From positions 1-51,726 of the forward strand of contig NZ_AUKZ01000013.1 of the NCBI RefSeq assembly GCF_000425025.1: a stretch of DNA of 51,726 nt, in the 5' to 3' direction. This stretch comes from Streptococcus castoreus DSM 17536 (lineage in GTDB: Bacteria; Bacillota; Bacilli; Lactobacillales; Streptococcaceae). The notes below the pieces were generated by a model. It had not been told where the DNA came from, did not search any database, and saw nothing but the letters and a program-made list of their open reading frames with translations. The translations under genes were made by a program, and so were the position numbers. Below are positions 9,872-19,846 of the stretch, piece by piece; position 1 is the stretch's first letter, and the number at the start of each line of letters is the position of its first letter.

Positions 9872-12410
9872 TATTTCTCCTGGAATGCAGCAGTATCTGG
9901 ACATCAAAAAAGATTACCCAGATGCTTTTTTGCTTTTTAGGATGGGTGACTTTTACGAGTTATTTTATGAAGATGCTGTTAAGGCTGCACAAATTTTGGA
10001 AATTGGATTGACAAGTCGAAATAAGAACGCAGAAAATCCTATTCCTATGGCAGGTATGCCCCATCATTCTGCCCAACAATATATTGATGTTTTAGTTGAG
10101 TTAGGTCATAAGGTTGCTATCGCAGAGCAAATGGAAGATCCTAAGCAAGCTGTGGGTGTGGTCAAACGTGAAGTGGTTCAGGTCATTACACCAGGAACTG
10201 TTGTGGATTCGTTAACACCTGATAGTACCAATAATTTTTTGGTTGCAGTAGATTTTGATGGCAATCATTATGGTTTGGCTTATATGGATGTTTCTACAGG
10301 TGAATTTTGTGTTACAGACTTGATAGATTTTGCAAGTGTAAGAAGTGAAATTCAAAACCTCAAAGCGAGAGAAGTACTACTAGGATTTGATTTGTCAGAG
10401 GAAGAGCAAGCCATTTTGATTAAGCAGATGAATCTACTGATCTCATATGAAAATACTGTTTTTGAGGGAAGTCCTCTCATTGACAGTCAGTTGACAGCTG
10501 TTGAGTTATCTGCGGCAGGCAAGTTATTACAATATGTTCACAGAACACAGATGCGAAAGCTTAGCCATTTACAAAAGTTAGTTCATTATGAAATTAAGGA
10601 CTACTTACAGATGTCTTATGCGACCAAATCAAGTCTAGATTTAGTGGAAAATGCGCGAACAAGCAAGAAACATGGTAGCTTGTATTGGCTCTTGGATGAA
10701 ACAAAAACTGCCATGGGAATGCGCCTATTGCGAGCATGGATTGATAGACCTCTAGTTTCTAGAGAGGCTATTTTAGAACGTCAAGAAATTATTCAAGTAT
10801 TTCTAGATGCTTTTATTGAGCGAACAGATTTAAGTGACAGTTTAAAAGGTATTTATGATATTGAGCGTTTATCAAGTCGCGTTTCTTTTGGTAAAGCCAA
10901 TCCAAAGGACTTGTTACAATTAGGGCGTACTTTAACGCAAGTGCCTTATATCAAAGCTATTCTAGAATCTTTCAATAGCCCTCATGTTGACAAAATTGTC
11001 AAGGATATTGACTGCTTACCTGAACTTGAATTTCTTATTCGCACAGCCATTGATCCAGATGCTCCGGCAACCATTAGTGAGGGCAGTATCATTCGTACAG
11101 GTTTTGATGAGAAACTTGACCATTATCGTAAGGTCATGCGAGAAGGAACTGGTTGGATTGCTGATATTGAGGCTAAGGAAAGAAAAGCTAGTGGCATTAA
11201 TAATTTGAAAATTGATTACAATAGAAAAGATGGCTATTATTTTCATGTGACGAATTCTAATTTGACTATGGTTCCTGAGTATTTTTTCAGAAAAGCAACA
11301 TTGAAAAATTCAGAACGCTATGGAACAGCAGAATTGTCTAAAATTGAAGGTCAAATGTTGGAAGCAAGAGAGGAGTCGGCAAGTCTCGAATATGATATTT
11401 TTATACGTATTCGTACTCAAGTGGAAACTTATATTGCAAGACTTCAAAAACTAGCTAAGACTCTGGCAACCGTTGATGTGTTACAAAGTTTAGCGGTTGT
11501 TGCAGAAACCAATCATTATACCCGACCAAGCTTTAATAAAGAGCATGTTATTGATATTCGTAATGGTCGGCATGCGGTCGTTGAGAGGGTTATGGGGGTA
11601 CAAGAGTATATTCCTAATAGCATTTTTTTCAATCATCAGACCAGCATTCAATTAATTACTGGACCAAATATGAGCGGTAAATCAACTTATATGAGGCAAC
11701 TTGCCTTAACGGTTATTATGGCTCAGATGGGGTCTTTTGTAGCTGCTGATGCGGTTGATTTACCTTTGTTTGACGCCATTTTTACCCGTATTGGTGCCGC
11801 TGATGATTTGATTTCAGGGCAGTCTACCTTTATGGTGGAAATGATGGAAGCTAACCATGCCATTAAAAGGGCTAGTGAAAATTCCTTAATCTTATTTGAT
11901 GAATTGGGTCGAGGGACGGCAACTTATGACGGGATGGCATTGGCGCAGGCAATTATTGAGTATATTCACGATAGGGTTGGTGCCAAGACCATGTTTGCGA
12001 CCCACTATCATGAATTGACAGATCTGTCAAAAAGGTTGACAAGTCTGGTGAATGTTCATGTGGCAACACTGGAAAAAGATGGGGATGTGACCTTTCTTCA
12101 TAAAATTGCAGAAGGTCCAGCAGATAAATCTTATGGGATACATGTTGCTAAAATTGCGGGACTTCCTAAAGACCTATTGGAAAGGGCTAGTCAGGTGTTG
12201 ACCACATTAGAAACACCATCCCATCCAGAAAAAATAGTTGAAAAAACAGTTTCAAGTTCTGATCTAAGTTCCTCTCATAGGCAATTATCTCTATTTGGTA
12301 GTGATGACCAGACAAGAGATATTATTCGTCAACTAGAAGCAGTTGATGTTATGAAACTCACGCCACTTCAAGCCATGACAACACTATATGAGTTGAAAAA
12401 GCTACTGTAG
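9858..12410 (+). CDS. mutS: DNA mismatch repair protein MutS
   Basis: Recognises base mismatches and small loops and starts repair with MutL. 850 residues, the normal length. The mismatch-contact segment [13 protein letters not shown] is near residue 28-40, with Phe and Glu of the F-x-E type present. The C-terminal ATPase has Walker [10 protein letters not shown] near 602-610, Walker [17 protein letters not shown] and the FATHYHEL switch. The last 50 residues hold the HhH dimerisation helix. The ATG follows AAGGAGTTAACAG. In many streptococci mutL comes next; here 2.7 kb of accessory DNA separates the two. Confidence 0.97.
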   Translation: MAKANISPGMQQYLDIKKDYPDAFLLFRMGDFYELFYEDAVKAAQILEIGLTSRNKNAENPIPMAGMPHHSAQQYIDVLVELGHKVAIAEQMEDPKQAVGVVKREVVQVITPGTVVDSLTPDSTNNFLVAVDFDGNHYGLAYMDVSTGEFCVTDLIDFASVRSEIQNLKAREVLLGFDLSEEEQAILIKQMNLLISYENTVFEGSPLIDSQLTAVELSAAGKLLQYVHRTQMRKLSHLQKLVHYEIKDYLQMSYATKSSLDLVENARTSKKHGSLYWLLDETKTAMGMRLLRAWIDRPLVSREAILERQEIIQVFLDAFIERTDLSDSLKGIYDIERLSSRVSFGKANPKDLLQLGRTLTQVPYIKAILESFNSPHVDKIVKDIDCLPELEFLIRTAIDPDAPATISEGSIIRTGFDEKLDHYRKVMREGTGWIADIEAKERKASGINNLKIDYNRKDGYYFHVTNSNLTMVPEYFFRKATLKNSERYGTAELSKIEGQMLEAREESASLEYDIFIRIRTQVETYIARLQKLAKTLATVDVLQSLAVVAETNHYTRPSFNKEHVIDIRNGRHAVVERVMGVQEYIPNSIFFNHQTSIQLITGPNMSGKSTYMRQLALTVIMAQMGSFVAADAVDLPLFDAIFTRIGAADDLISGQSTFMVEMMEANHAIKRASENSLILFDELGRGTATYDGMALAQAIIEYIHDRVGAKTMFATHYHELTDLSKRLTSLVNVHVATLEKDGDVTFLHKIAEGPADKSYGIHVAKIAGLPKDLLERASQVLTTLETPSHPEKIVEKTVSSSDLSSSHRQLSLFGSDDQTRDIIRQLEAVDVMKLTPLQAMTTLYELKKLL

Positions 12411-12433
12411 TTTCTGTCCATTAGCTATGATTC

Positions 12434-12463
12434 AGAGTCACTTTCATGGGAGTGGCTCTTTTG
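12434..12463 (+). terminator. Terminator downstream of mutS
   Basis: AGAGTCACT (12434-12442) and AGTGGCTCT (12451-12459) form a 9-bp stem with one G-U pair, followed by TTTTG. It should stop most argR-ylbF-mutS transcripts before mutL. Confidence 0.75.
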
Positions 12464-12781
12464 TTAGTGCTTATTGTGAAGGCATGGTTTTTGTCCAGCT
12501 TAATGTTGACGTGTGTTATCATAATCCGTAAGAATGAAAAGAAACGATAACAAAAATTATTGATCTACGTTTGGAAGTCTTTACAGCGCATTGACAGCTT
12601 TTAAGGGTTGATATTACTGTTTTCTTGAGAAAGTGTAGGTTTTAAGTGTCCTTAGATTTTCCTCAAAAGGTTACAAAAAGGTGACCAAAAAAAAAGACCT
12701 TTACAGGTCCTTTACACAATGAGTTCTTGCTTTGGTTTGTAGACTTACTATAACAGGTTTGGCAGTAATAGGGAAGAGAAA
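12464..12781. other. Intergenic stretch after mutS; minus-strand terminator inside
   Basis: No gene seen. AGACCT (12695-12700) and AGGTCC (12705-12710) form a short hairpin whose minus-strand product is followed by nine Ts (the A run at 12687-12695), a convincing terminator for the secreted-protein gene at 12782-13551. Confidence 0.65.
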
Positions 12782-13551
12782 CTATCCTCTCCGCCAACTT
12801 TTGAAGTTCCACCATTGGTCTTGGATACTGTCACCTAAGCGTTTGTACCATGGTTTGTTTTCTTCGCGTTGTGCAGTATTTTTGAATAAATCTAGAGCCT
12901 CGCGCTCTTGCTCTTCTTTTTCGAACTGCTCTAAAATCTTTGCCATTTCTTCTTCATCTTTTTCTAGCTGATCTTTAGGTTTACTTTTTCCTACAGTCCA
13001 ACTTCCTGTGCCTATTGTCCATCCATTAACACTGGCAGTGACTAGATATGTATCTCCTTTTTTCGCATTAGATTCAGTGCTTTTTTCAACTTTATCTTGT
13101 TGTTTATCATATTTTCCTGAGTTTGCTAAATCGAATGTTGCAATTCCTGAAGAATTTGCAATAGTTGGTTTGATTTTATAAGTGTTAGTATAAGTACCAC
13201 TACTCATTGAGGAGTTTGTACTAACTAGTTCGTATATACTAGTAGTTGCTCCATCAGTTGTTAATGAGACTGTTACAAGAGCTCCCGGACTTGTTTTTAC
13301 TTCGATTTTATTATCTCCAGCGTTTATTGGTTTTACACCAAAGCTTCTGGCTTTATCCCAATCATTTCTAAACCCTACTTTCTTCGGGTCTCCTGTTGTG
13401 GGGGGGGTGTTGTGTAGTCGTCATCACCATAATAACTACCAAAACTTTGACTCCACTCTGCATTTGTTATGGCTTTCACATTATCATGGATAAGACACGC
13501 AAAACTGACCGATAACATAATCCCTAACTTCAATACTAACTTCTTTTTCAT
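12782..13551 (-). pseudogene. Secreted protein, currently out of frame at an 8-G tract (probable phase-variable gene)
   Basis: The 5' part starts MKKKLVLKLGIMLSVSF, a signal peptide, and continues YYGDDDYTTPPP before stopping at 13375. Adding one C to the minus-strand run of eight Cs (13400-13407 on the plus strand) joins it without a stop to the downstream frame: TTGDPKKVGFRNDWDKARSF and on to 12782. The restored product has 256 residues: signal peptide, a beta-rich region (KIEVKTSPGALVTVSLTTDG ... VNGWTIGTGSWTV) and a charged C-terminal helix (KDQLEKDEEEMAKILEQFEKE) ending WWNFKSWRRG. With eight Cs the product is 58 residues; with seven it stops at GTTTAG. No LPXTG anchor. Family not recognised. 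A sequencing error in the homopolymer is the main alternative. Confidence 0.75.
13400..13407. repeat. Homopolymer tract G8 (C8 on the coding strand)
   Basis: Eight consecutive G between T13399 and T13408, inside the coding region about 50 codons from the start. In a low-GC genome an 8-G run inside a gene is unlikely by chance and is the classic substrate for slipped-strand mispairing. Confidence 0.85.
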
Positions 13552-13586
13552 ACTTCTCACCATAAATTAATTTTCAAACAGGAGTT

Positions 13587-13595
13587 ATTATAACA
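13587..13595 (-). promoter_or_regulatory. Extended -10 promoter of the phase-variable secreted protein gene
   Basis: Minus-strand TGT-TATAAT (TATAAT complement at 13587-13592), 36 bases upstream of the ATG at 13551, which itself follows GGTGAGAAGT. A weak TTGTTT lies 18 bases upstream of the -10. Confidence 0.6.
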
Positions 13596-13747
13596 CATTA
13601 TTCAACGAATAAACAACATTTTTTAGTGGTTTGACATCTAATTTGATTTTGTTTAATTAATTTTGGGAACGACACCAAATGTTTCGAAATAAATTGTTAT
13701 GTTTTAGAGGATATAGATAGCCTTATTAGTCTTATAAGACTGTATTT

Positions 13748-13900
13748 TTATATTAAAAAGCGAATATTATTTTTTAGCATCCCATCCCTATAATATGTCA
13801 CAAACTTTAGCAGAGCTCTTTTCTTTGTCGCGTTACTCCTCAAATAAAGCATTAAAGCAAAGAGCGGTTTTAGTTCTTTTAATTTTTCTTTGGTGCTCAT
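13748..13900 (-). CDS. Small orphan protein, 50 residues
   Basis: Minus-strand ATG at 13898-13900 follows a near-perfect Shine-Dalgarno site (AAAGGAGTTAACT) and opens 50 codons: MSTKEKLKELKPLFALMLYL, RSNATKKRALLKFVTYYRDG, then MLKNNIRFLI. A possible -10 (TTATAC) lies upstream near 13918. The strong ribosome site suggests a real gene, but the coding part may be the truncated front end of something longer. I do not recognise the family. It lies in the accessory region between mutS and mutL. Confidence 0.5.
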   Translation of the reverse strand: MSTKEKLKELKPLFALMLYLRSNATKKRALLKFVTYYRDGMLKNNIRFLI

Positions 13901-13950
13901 AGTTAACTCCTTTTTGGTATAATGATTTTATCGAATTATTAACCGAGGAG

Positions 13951-13970
13951 ACAGCCGTGAGCTGTTTTTG
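13951..13970 (+). terminator. Short terminator-like hairpin
   Basis: ACAGC (13951-13955), loop CGTGA, GCTGT (13961-13965), then TTTT. There is no obvious plus-strand gene upstream; probably left from a lost gene. Confidence 0.45.
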
Positions 13971-14067
13971 TAGGTTCAATAAGCTATACAATTTTATAAT
14001 TCTCTTCTGATGGCATGCTCCAAATTTTGATATACAATATATTACACAATAAAAGCAAAGAGTGGGA

Positions 14068-14181
14068 ATGGTATCACTAAGGCTAAATACCTCAGAAGAA
14101 CTGTTTAGAAGTTATGTGGTTTATACAGGAAAAATACTATCAGAGTTATTCAAAATAGCATTAGCAGAGCAATTAACTTGA
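14068..14181 (+). pseudogene. RelB/DUF6290-like antitoxin, truncated to 37 residues
   Basis: The frame MVSLRLNTSEELFRSYVVYT followed by GKILSELFKIALAEQLT resembles the N-terminal ribbon-helix-helix domain of RelB/DinJ-type antitoxins (the usual pattern is roughly MVxxRLNxxEExLFxxYaxxTGKsLSELFKxALaEqi). The family normally continues another 30-40 residues with the toxin-wrapping segment; here a stop follows immediately. A modest ribosome site (GAGTGGGA) precedes the ATG. No matching toxin follows on the same strand. Confidence 0.6.
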
Positions 14182-14216
14182 CCTTTTAGGATGTTCAAAT
14201 ATACCTCTTGCTTCGC

Positions 14217-14378
14217 TCAGAAGCTTGCTATCTGCATGTAGACTGCAAAATAAAAAGACGCTGCAAAAAGGAAGCCAATCCATTTATAAATTTCTTTGCG
14301 GTGTCCAAATTCAAGTGCTAGGATAATCATTTTGTCGTCTTGAATACCGCGTATTAGTCGATAATCACCGATACGGTA
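14217..14378 (-). pseudogene. RelE-like toxin, C-terminal remnant
   Basis: Minus-strand frame YRIGDYRLIRGIQDDKMIIL followed by ALEFGHRKEIYK matches the C-terminal beta strands of RelE/ParE-type toxins (pattern RIGDYRLIxxIxDDxLiILALEFGHRxEIY). Upstream in frame there is a TGA at once, so the first 50 or so residues are missing. Beyond IYK the frame adds a non-family tail before its stop at 14217. It lies on the opposite strand to the antitoxin remnant, so the two are pieces of a broken and rearranged module, or of two modules. Confidence 0.6.
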
Positions 14379-14384
14379 TCACCC

Positions 14385-15026
14385 ATTCATTGGCATGCCC
14401 CGTCAATCCTTTTTCGTGTTGCCTTGGGTTATGAGTGTCATCTAGGTTTTCATCAACTCAAGCGCTATAACTTGTATTTTGACACTGTGCTCTATCGGTT
14501 TTTGCTAGCCACTGGTATAGATGATAGGAGAAGCTTGTGCGCTAGAACGGTGCGATTTGATTTAGAAAATGGTACAATAGCTATTAGTAAAACCTATAAA
14601 AAATTTAAAGTTTTTGAGTACACCAAAACATAGTCAGGAAATAGAGTAATCGGCATTGATCAGAGGACCATTAGAAGTTTAAAACTCTACTGAATGAGAC
14701 AGCGACAATTATTCAATGACATTGGTGCGCGTGTGTCGAAAGTGGTATTTGTGACACCGACGAGAAAATATTTTAATGCTTCTACTAGACAAAGTGCTTT
14801 AGACACTAGGTGTAGTAGGGAAGTAGGTATTGAACGTTTTACCTTTCACGCTTTTAAACATGCTCACCGTAGCTTACTGCTGAATGCTGGTATCACAGTT
14901 ACAAAGAACTCCAGTATCGTTTAGGGTATGTTAATAATTAGTATGACTTATACTTATGGTCATCTTTCTAAGGATAAAGAAAAAGAGGCTGTCTTATACT
15001 ATGAAAAAGCTATGAATAGCTTGTGA
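14385..15026 (+). pseudogene. Tyrosine integrase relic, resembling the mutL-specific integrase of SpyCI islands
   Basis: The readable pieces are the C-terminal half of a phage-type integrase: LENGTIAISKTYKKF, then SGNRVIGIDQRTIRSLKLY, MRQRQLFNDIGARVSKVVFV, ERFTFHAFKHAHRSLLLNAG, and in another frame MTYTYGHLSKDKEKEAVLYY and EKAMNSL. In-frame stops lie at 14631-14633 and 14691-14693, and a frameshift follows about 14900. The HxxR catalytic box reads HAFK, with Arg changed to Lys. The N-terminal half is missing. The position, immediately before mutL and reading towards it, is that of SpyCI-type islands. Confidence 0.8.
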
Positions 15027-15109
15027 GTCCATAAATTGATATGTTGAGAGGTATAAACTTATCAGAAAGCTTGTTCTATCAACGTTTAGAAAGTGTTAAA
15101 AACAAAATT

Positions 15110-17086
15110 ATGACAAACATTATTGAATTACCGGAAGTTCTCGCCAACCAAATTGCAGCTGGAGAAGTTGTTGAAAGACCAGCAAGTGTTGTCAAGGAAT
15201 TGGTTGAGAATGCGATAGATGCTAAGAGTAGCCAGATTACCATTGAAATTGAAGAATCTGGTCTAAAAATGATTCAAATTACAGATAATGGTGAAGGGAT
15301 GTCCCATGAGGATTTGCCTTTAAGTTTACGCCGCCATGCTACAAGCAAGATAAAAAACCAAAGTGATCTTTTTAGGATAAGAACATTAGGTTTTCGAGGA
15401 GAAGCTCTGCCATCGGTGGCTTCTATTAGTAAAATCACAATGAAATCGGCAACAGAAGAGGCAGCCCACGGATCGATTTTAATTGCTAGTGGTGGGGAAG
15501 TTGAGACTCTTGAGCCTATTTCAACACCTGTTGGAACTAAAATAAGGGTTGAGAATCTCTTTTATAATACTCCTGCTCGCTTAAAATACATGAAAAGTTT
15601 GCAGGCAGAATTGGCTCACATTGTGGATGTGGTTAATCGTTTGAGTTTGGCTCACCCAGAAGTTGCTTTTACACTCATTAGTGATGGTAAACAACTAACA
15701 CAGACTTCTGGTACAGGTGACTTACGTCAAGCTATTGCAGGCATTTATGGTTTAAATACGGCTAAAAAAATGATTGCTATTTCTAATGCTGATCTTGATT
15801 TTGAGGTATTTGGTTACGTTAGCTTACCAGAACTGACACGGGCAAATCGAAATTATATGACCATTCTTATTAATGGCCGCTATATCAAAAATTTCTTGCT
15901 TAATAGAGCGATTTTAGATGGGTATGGTTCTAAATTAATGGTTGGTCGTTTTCCAATTGTTGTCATTGCTATTCAGATTGATCCTTATTTGGCTGATGTC
16001 AACGTCCATCCTACTAAACAAGAGGTCCGTATTTCTAAAGAGCGTGAATTGATGACTTTAATTAGCACAGCTATTTCAGAAAGTCTTAGAGAACAAGATT
16101 TGATTCCAGATGCGCTTGAAAATTTAGCGAAATCTAGTACGAGATCAATGATCACATCTGAACAAACTAGCTTGCCATTGCAACCTAGCCGTCTTTTTTA
16201 TGATCCTCAAAAGGATAATTTCTTTTTGAAAGAAACAGATGTAGCTGAAAATAGTCCTCAGGAATATAATATTCAGGTAGAAGTTGACAGACTTGTTAAT
16301 GATGTTGATGCAAAAAAACAGGTAGACTGTGAACAGACTAGCAGTTTTGTCAAACATGCAAATCGTCCAGAACATATAGGGATAGAAAACAACCATCCAG
16401 ACTTTGATTACAAGAACAAACAGAAGCTTTCACAGCTTCTCAATCGCTTGGAAAATGAAGAAAAGTCTGTTTTTCCAGAGTTAGATTATTTTGGTCAAAT
16501 GCATGGAACTTATTTATTTGCACAAGGTAACGATGGTCTTTTCATCATTGATCAGCATGCGGCTCAAGAACGTGTTAAATATGAGTATTATCGTGATAAA
16601 ATTGGTGAGGTTGACAGTAGTTTACAACAGTTATTAGTGCCTTATTTATTTGAATTTTCAGGTGCAGATTTTATCAATTTACAGGAAAAAATGTCGCTGC
16701 TGAATGATGTAGGAATTTATTTAGAGACTTATGGTCATCATACGTTTATTTTGAGAGAGCATCCTATCTGGATGAAGGAAGAAGAGATTGAATCTGGTAT
16801 TTACGAAATGTGTGACATGCTACTCTTAACCAATGAAGTCTCTGTTAAAACTTACCGAGCGGAACTAGCCATCATGATGAGTTGTAAACGGTCTATTAAA
16901 GCTAACCACAGTTTAGACGATTATTCAGCAAGGAATCTCCTTTTACAGCTGGCTCAATGTCAAAATCCCTACAACTGTCCTCATGGAAGACCTGTTTTAA
17001 TCAATTTTAGCAAAGCAGACATGGAAAAAATGTTTCGCCGTATCCAAGAAAATCATACTAGCCTAAGAGAATTGGGCAAATATTAG
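15110..17086 (+). CDS. mutL: DNA mismatch repair protein MutL
   Basis: Partner of MutS; 658 residues. The N-terminal GHKL ATPase contains [16 protein letters not shown] and [12 protein letters not shown]; the middle linker (about 330-460) is poorly conserved. The C-terminal domain carries the endonuclease motif [12 protein letters not shown] and the zinc-site CPHGRP, so it should nick DNA as in other species without MutH. The start [19 protein letters not shown] is the family start; the frame is open from 15041, but those 23 codons have no homology and are island-side DNA. No strong Shine-Dalgarno precedes 15110. It heads an operon with lmrP, ruvA and tag, with 10, 1 and 9 bases between stop and start. 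Confidence 0.95.
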   Translation: MTNIIELPEVLANQIAAGEVVERPASVVKELVENAIDAKSSQITIEIEESGLKMIQITDNGEGMSHEDLPLSLRRHATSKIKNQSDLFRIRTLGFRGEALPSVASISKITMKSATEEAAHGSILIASGGEVETLEPISTPVGTKIRVENLFYNTPARLKYMKSLQAELAHIVDVVNRLSLAHPEVAFTLISDGKQLTQTSGTGDLRQAIAGIYGLNTAKKMIAISNADLDFEVFGYVSLPELTRANRNYMTILINGRYIKNFLLNRAILDGYGSKLMVGRFPIVVIAIQIDPYLADVNVHPTKQEVRISKERELMTLISTAISESLREQDLIPDALENLAKSSTRSMITSEQTSLPLQPSRLFYDPQKDNFFLKETDVAENSPQEYNIQVEVDRLVNDVDAKKQVDCEQTSSFVKHANRPEHIGIENNHPDFDYKNKQKLSQLLNRLENEEKSVFPELDYFGQMHGTYLFAQGNDGLFIIDQHAAQERVKYEYYRDKIGEVDSSLQQLLVPYLFEFSGADFINLQEKMSLLNDVGIYLETYGHHTFILREHPIWMKEEEIESGIYEMCDMLLLTNEVSVKTYRAELAIMMSCKRSIKANHSLDDYSARNLLLQLAQCQNPYNCPHGRPVLINFSKADMEKMFRRIQENHTSLRELGKY

Positions 17087-17096
17087 AGAGGATAAA

Positions 17097-18317
17097 ATGC
17101 AAGAATTTTTAAATCTTCCTAAGCAAATTCAGCTTAGGCAATTGGTACGTTTTATTACGATTACCTTAGGAAGTAGTATTTTTCCTTTTATGGCTATGTA
17201 TTATACTACTCACTTCGGAAGTTTTTGGACAGGTATTTTGATGATGGTGACCAGCTTGACAGGTTTTTTTGGAACCTTATATGGTGGACATCTGTCTGAT
17301 GCTATTGGTCGTAAAAAAGTTGTCATGATAGGGTCTGTAGGGACAACCATAGGTTGGTTTTTAACAGTTCTTGCAAATTTTCCTGGCCGTACTCTACCGT
17401 GGCTGACTTTTCTTGGCATTTTATTAGTGGAAATTGCTTCTAACTTTTATGCGCCAGCTTATGAAGCGATGTTGATTGATTTAACAGACACTAGTAACCG
17501 CCGCTTTGTTTATACGATTAATTATTGGTTCATTAACATTGCTGTCATGTTCGGTGCTGGCTTATCTGGACTCTTTTATGATCACTACTTTTTGGAATTA
17601 TTGATTGCTTTATTGGTTGTGAATATGTTGTGTTTTTTCGTCGCTTATTATTATTTTGATGAAACGAAACCACTGACACAGACTTTTGAGCATGATTCGG
17701 GACTATTAGCAAGTTTTCAAAATTATCGGCAAGTGCTTAAAGACCGTGCCTTTGTTCTGTTTACTCTAGGATCTGTCTTTTTTAGCAGCATTTGGATGCA
17801 AATGGATAATTATATTCCTGTACATCTCAAGCTCTATTTTAAGGAAACAACTTTGTTTGGCTACCAGATAACAGGCTCTAAAATGTTATCTCTCATGGTT
17901 TTTACCAATACAGTTCTGATTGTTTTTTTAATGACACTTATCAATAAAGGCACTGAAAAATGGCGCTTGTTACCCCAGCTTATTGTAGGTTCTCTTATTT
18001 TTGCGATAGGAATATTACTTTCTTTCACTTTTACCACTTTCTATGCCATTTGGTTTTCTGTGATTCTCTTTACTTTTGGTGAAATGATTAATGTGCCAGC
18101 CAGTCAGGTTTTACGCGCCAAAATGATGGATCAGTCTAAAATTGGGTCTTATACAGGATTTGTTTCGATGGCACAACCCTTAGGAGCCATTCTAGCCAGT
18201 TTATTAGTTTCAATTAGCCACTTTACAGGACAGATAGGCGTTCAGTTAGTGTTTATTGTGTTTGCTTGTGCCGGTCTTTACCTCACGGTTGTTTCCGCCA
18301 AAATGAAAAAGGTGTGA
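17097..18317 (+). CDS. lmrP: MFS multidrug efflux transporter, LmrP-like
   Basis: 406 residues with about 12 membrane segments. Motif A of drug:proton antiporters is present between TM2 and TM3 ([13 protein letters not shown], near residue 61). Several acidic residues lie inside membrane segments, as in LmrP of Lactococcus, a proton-driven exporter of lipophilic drugs. The start follows GAGAGGATAAA. The place between mutL and ruvA is conserved in pyogenic streptococci. The gene symbol rests on similarity and position; the substrate is not proven. Confidence 0.85.
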   Translation: MQEFLNLPKQIQLRQLVRFITITLGSSIFPFMAMYYTTHFGSFWTGILMMVTSLTGFFGTLYGGHLSDAIGRKKVVMIGSVGTTIGWFLTVLANFPGRTLPWLTFLGILLVEIASNFYAPAYEAMLIDLTDTSNRRFVYTINYWFINIAVMFGAGLSGLFYDHYFLELLIALLVVNMLCFFVAYYYFDETKPLTQTFEHDSGLLASFQNYRQVLKDRAFVLFTLGSVFFSSIWMQMDNYIPVHLKLYFKETTLFGYQITGSKMLSLMVFTNTVLIVFLMTLINKGTEKWRLLPQLIVGSLIFAIGILLSFTFTTFYAIWFSVILFTFGEMINVPASQVLRAKMMDQSKIGSYTGFVSMAQPLGAILASLLVSISHFTGQIGVQLVFIVFACAGLYLTVVSAKMKKV

Positions 18318-18318
18318 T

Positions 18319-18912
18319 ATGTACGATTATATAAAAGGTCAACTGACTAAAATTACTGCAAAATATATTGTCGTTGAGACAAATGGTTTAGGTTATATGA
18401 TTAATGTGGCAAATCCTTATAGCTTTACAGATAGTGTCAATCAAGTAGTTACCATTTACCTACATCAAGTGGTTCGAGAAGATGCCCATCTCCTTTTTGG
18501 TTTCCATACAGAAGATGAAAAAGATGTCTTTCTCAAATTGATTTCAGTATCAGGAATTGGTCCAATGACAGCCTTAGCCATTGTTGCGGTGGATGATAAT
18601 GAGGGTCTTGTCAATGCCATTGACAACAGCGACATCAAGTATTTGACCAAGTTTCCAAAGATTGGCAGGAAAACAGCCCAGCAGATGATCCTTGATTTAG
18701 CGGGCAAGTTTGTCGAAGCCCCCAGAGAAATTGGGAAAACAGCGTCTACTAAGACGGCAGGAAATGCTCAACTTGATGAGGCTATTGAGGCTTTACTTGC
18801 GCTTGGCTATAAGGCAACAGAGTTGAAAAAAGTACGTGGTTTCTTTGAAGGGACGGCTGAAACAGCGGAACAATATATTAAATCAGCTCTTAAAATGTTA
18901 ATGAAAGGCTAG
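18319..18912 (+). CDS. ruvA: Holliday junction DNA helicase subunit RuvA
   Basis: 197 residues. RuvA binds four-way junctions as a tetramer and loads the RuvB motor. N-terminal OB fold ([20 protein letters not shown]), two helix-hairpin-helix motifs ([12 protein letters not shown] and [14 protein letters not shown], about 75-125), a flexible linker, and the C-terminal three-helix domain contacting RuvB ([20 protein letters not shown]). It starts 1 base after the lmrP stop with GGTGTGAT as ribosome site. Confidence 0.96.
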   Translation: MYDYIKGQLTKITAKYIVVETNGLGYMINVANPYSFTDSVNQVVTIYLHQVVREDAHLLFGFHTEDEKDVFLKLISVSGIGPMTALAIVAVDDNEGLVNAIDNSDIKYLTKFPKIGRKTAQQMILDLAGKFVEAPREIGKTASTKTAGNAQLDEAIEALLALGYKATELKKVRGFFEGTAETAEQYIKSALKMLMKG

Positions 18913-18921
18913 GTGTTTCAC

Positions 18922-19473
18922 ATGAAACGTTGCTCATGGGTTCCAGAAAATAATCAACTTTATTGTGATTATCATGACTTTGAATGGGGAAGACCACTCC
19001 ATGACGACAGAGATTTATTTGAGTTGCTTTGCCTAGAAAGTTATCAATCGGGACTTTCTTGGCTGACAGTTTTAAAGAAACGCCAAGCTTTTAAGACTGT
19101 TTTTCATAACTATGACATTGCCGCAGTAGCAGCTTTCACTCAAGAGGAAATGGCTGACGCTTTACAGAATACTGCTATCATCCGTCACAGGTTAAAGCTA
19201 GAAGCCACTATCAACAACGCAGCAGCAGTGTTGAAAATTCAAAAAGAGTTTGGTAGCTTTTCAGCTTATCTATGGGATTTTATCGGGGGAAAACCTATTG
19301 ACAACCTTGTCAATCAAGAGTATCCTATTCTCTCCCCAAATGATTTGTCTGTTAAATTAGCGAAAGACTTGAAAAAGCGAGGATTTAAATTTCTAGGTCC
19401 AACAACTGTCTATTCTTTCATGCAAGCTTCAGGTTTGGTTAACGATCATGAAGAAGATTGTGCGTTTAAGTAA
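18922..19473 (+). CDS. tag: DNA-3-methyladenine glycosylase I
   Basis: 183 residues. It removes 3-methyladenine from alkylated DNA to start base excision repair. The zinc ligands of the family are all visible: Cys3 in KRCSW, a His in YHDFEWGRP, and the final His and Cys in NDHEEDC. ESYQSGLSWLTVLKKR forms the base pocket. The ATG at 18922 was chosen because AGGTG lies 6 bases before it and the family begins MKRCSW; an in-frame GTG at 18913 is also possible. Last gene of the mutL operon. Confidence 0.93.
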   Translation: MKRCSWVPENNQLYCDYHDFEWGRPLHDDRDLFELLCLESYQSGLSWLTVLKKRQAFKTVFHNYDIAAVAAFTQEEMADALQNTAIIRHRLKLEATINNAAAVLKIQKEFGSFSAYLWDFIGGKPIDNLVNQEYPILSPNDLSVKLAKDLKKRGFKFLGPTTVYSFMQASGLVNDHEEDCAFK

Positions 19474-19846
19474 ATTATTTTATTTCAAAGCTGATGAAAA
19501 TTTGTTTTACATTATCTCTAGTTTCTTTGGTTAAGATAACCCTTAAAAGAGGTTGTTAGCGGCTGTTGTTTTGTTTTAGTTGACATGTTCATCTCGGAAC
19601 ATTTGGGAAACCTCTCTTTATTAGGAATGGAACCCTAGGAATTTAACTATAGAAAATTAAGCATACTGATTTTACAAATAATGTTTACTTTGTATAGCTA
19701 ATGATCCAAGAGAGTCACTAAAAATATCTATCTATCTATCTATTAGTTGATGGATGTCATAGGAGCGTTATGCCAGAAATATGATTTAAGGTTATTCCTC
19801 TTAATTTTTCGTGATTAAAGACTTTTTTGATAAAATAAAATTAGAT
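19474..19846. other. Long noncoding stretch between tag and cinA
   Basis: About 370 bases with no gene. It can fold: AAAAGAGGTT (19545-19554) faces AACCTCTCTTT (19609-19619), with ATGTTC/GAACAT (19585-19590 and 19597-19602) inside, but there is no T tract, so this is not a clear terminator. It also holds a tetranucleotide repeat (19726-19743). Confidence 0.5.
19726..19743. repeat. Tetranucleotide repeat (ATCT), 4.5 copies
   Basis: Tandem ATCT units about 105 bases upstream of the ComX box and 130 upstream of cinA. Too far from the promoter to alter spacing obviously; possibly variable between strains. Confidence 0.8.

Larger units (their letters stand above)
13748..15109. mobile_element. Degenerate island scar between mutS and mutL
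   Basis: The segment contains only fragments: orphan small gene, antitoxin and toxin pieces, and a dead integrase ending 83 bases before the mutL ATG. This is consistent with a former chromosomal island of SpyCI type inserted at the 5' end of mutL that has lost its replication and packaging genes. I could not identify a duplicated att core with confidence. The outer limit on the mutS side could extend to 12464 if the phase-variable gene was also island cargo. Confidence 0.55.

Noticed and set aside
19545..19619. Hairpin after tag as a terminator
   Set aside because: The loop is over 50 bases and no T tract follows; folding noted but no function assigned.
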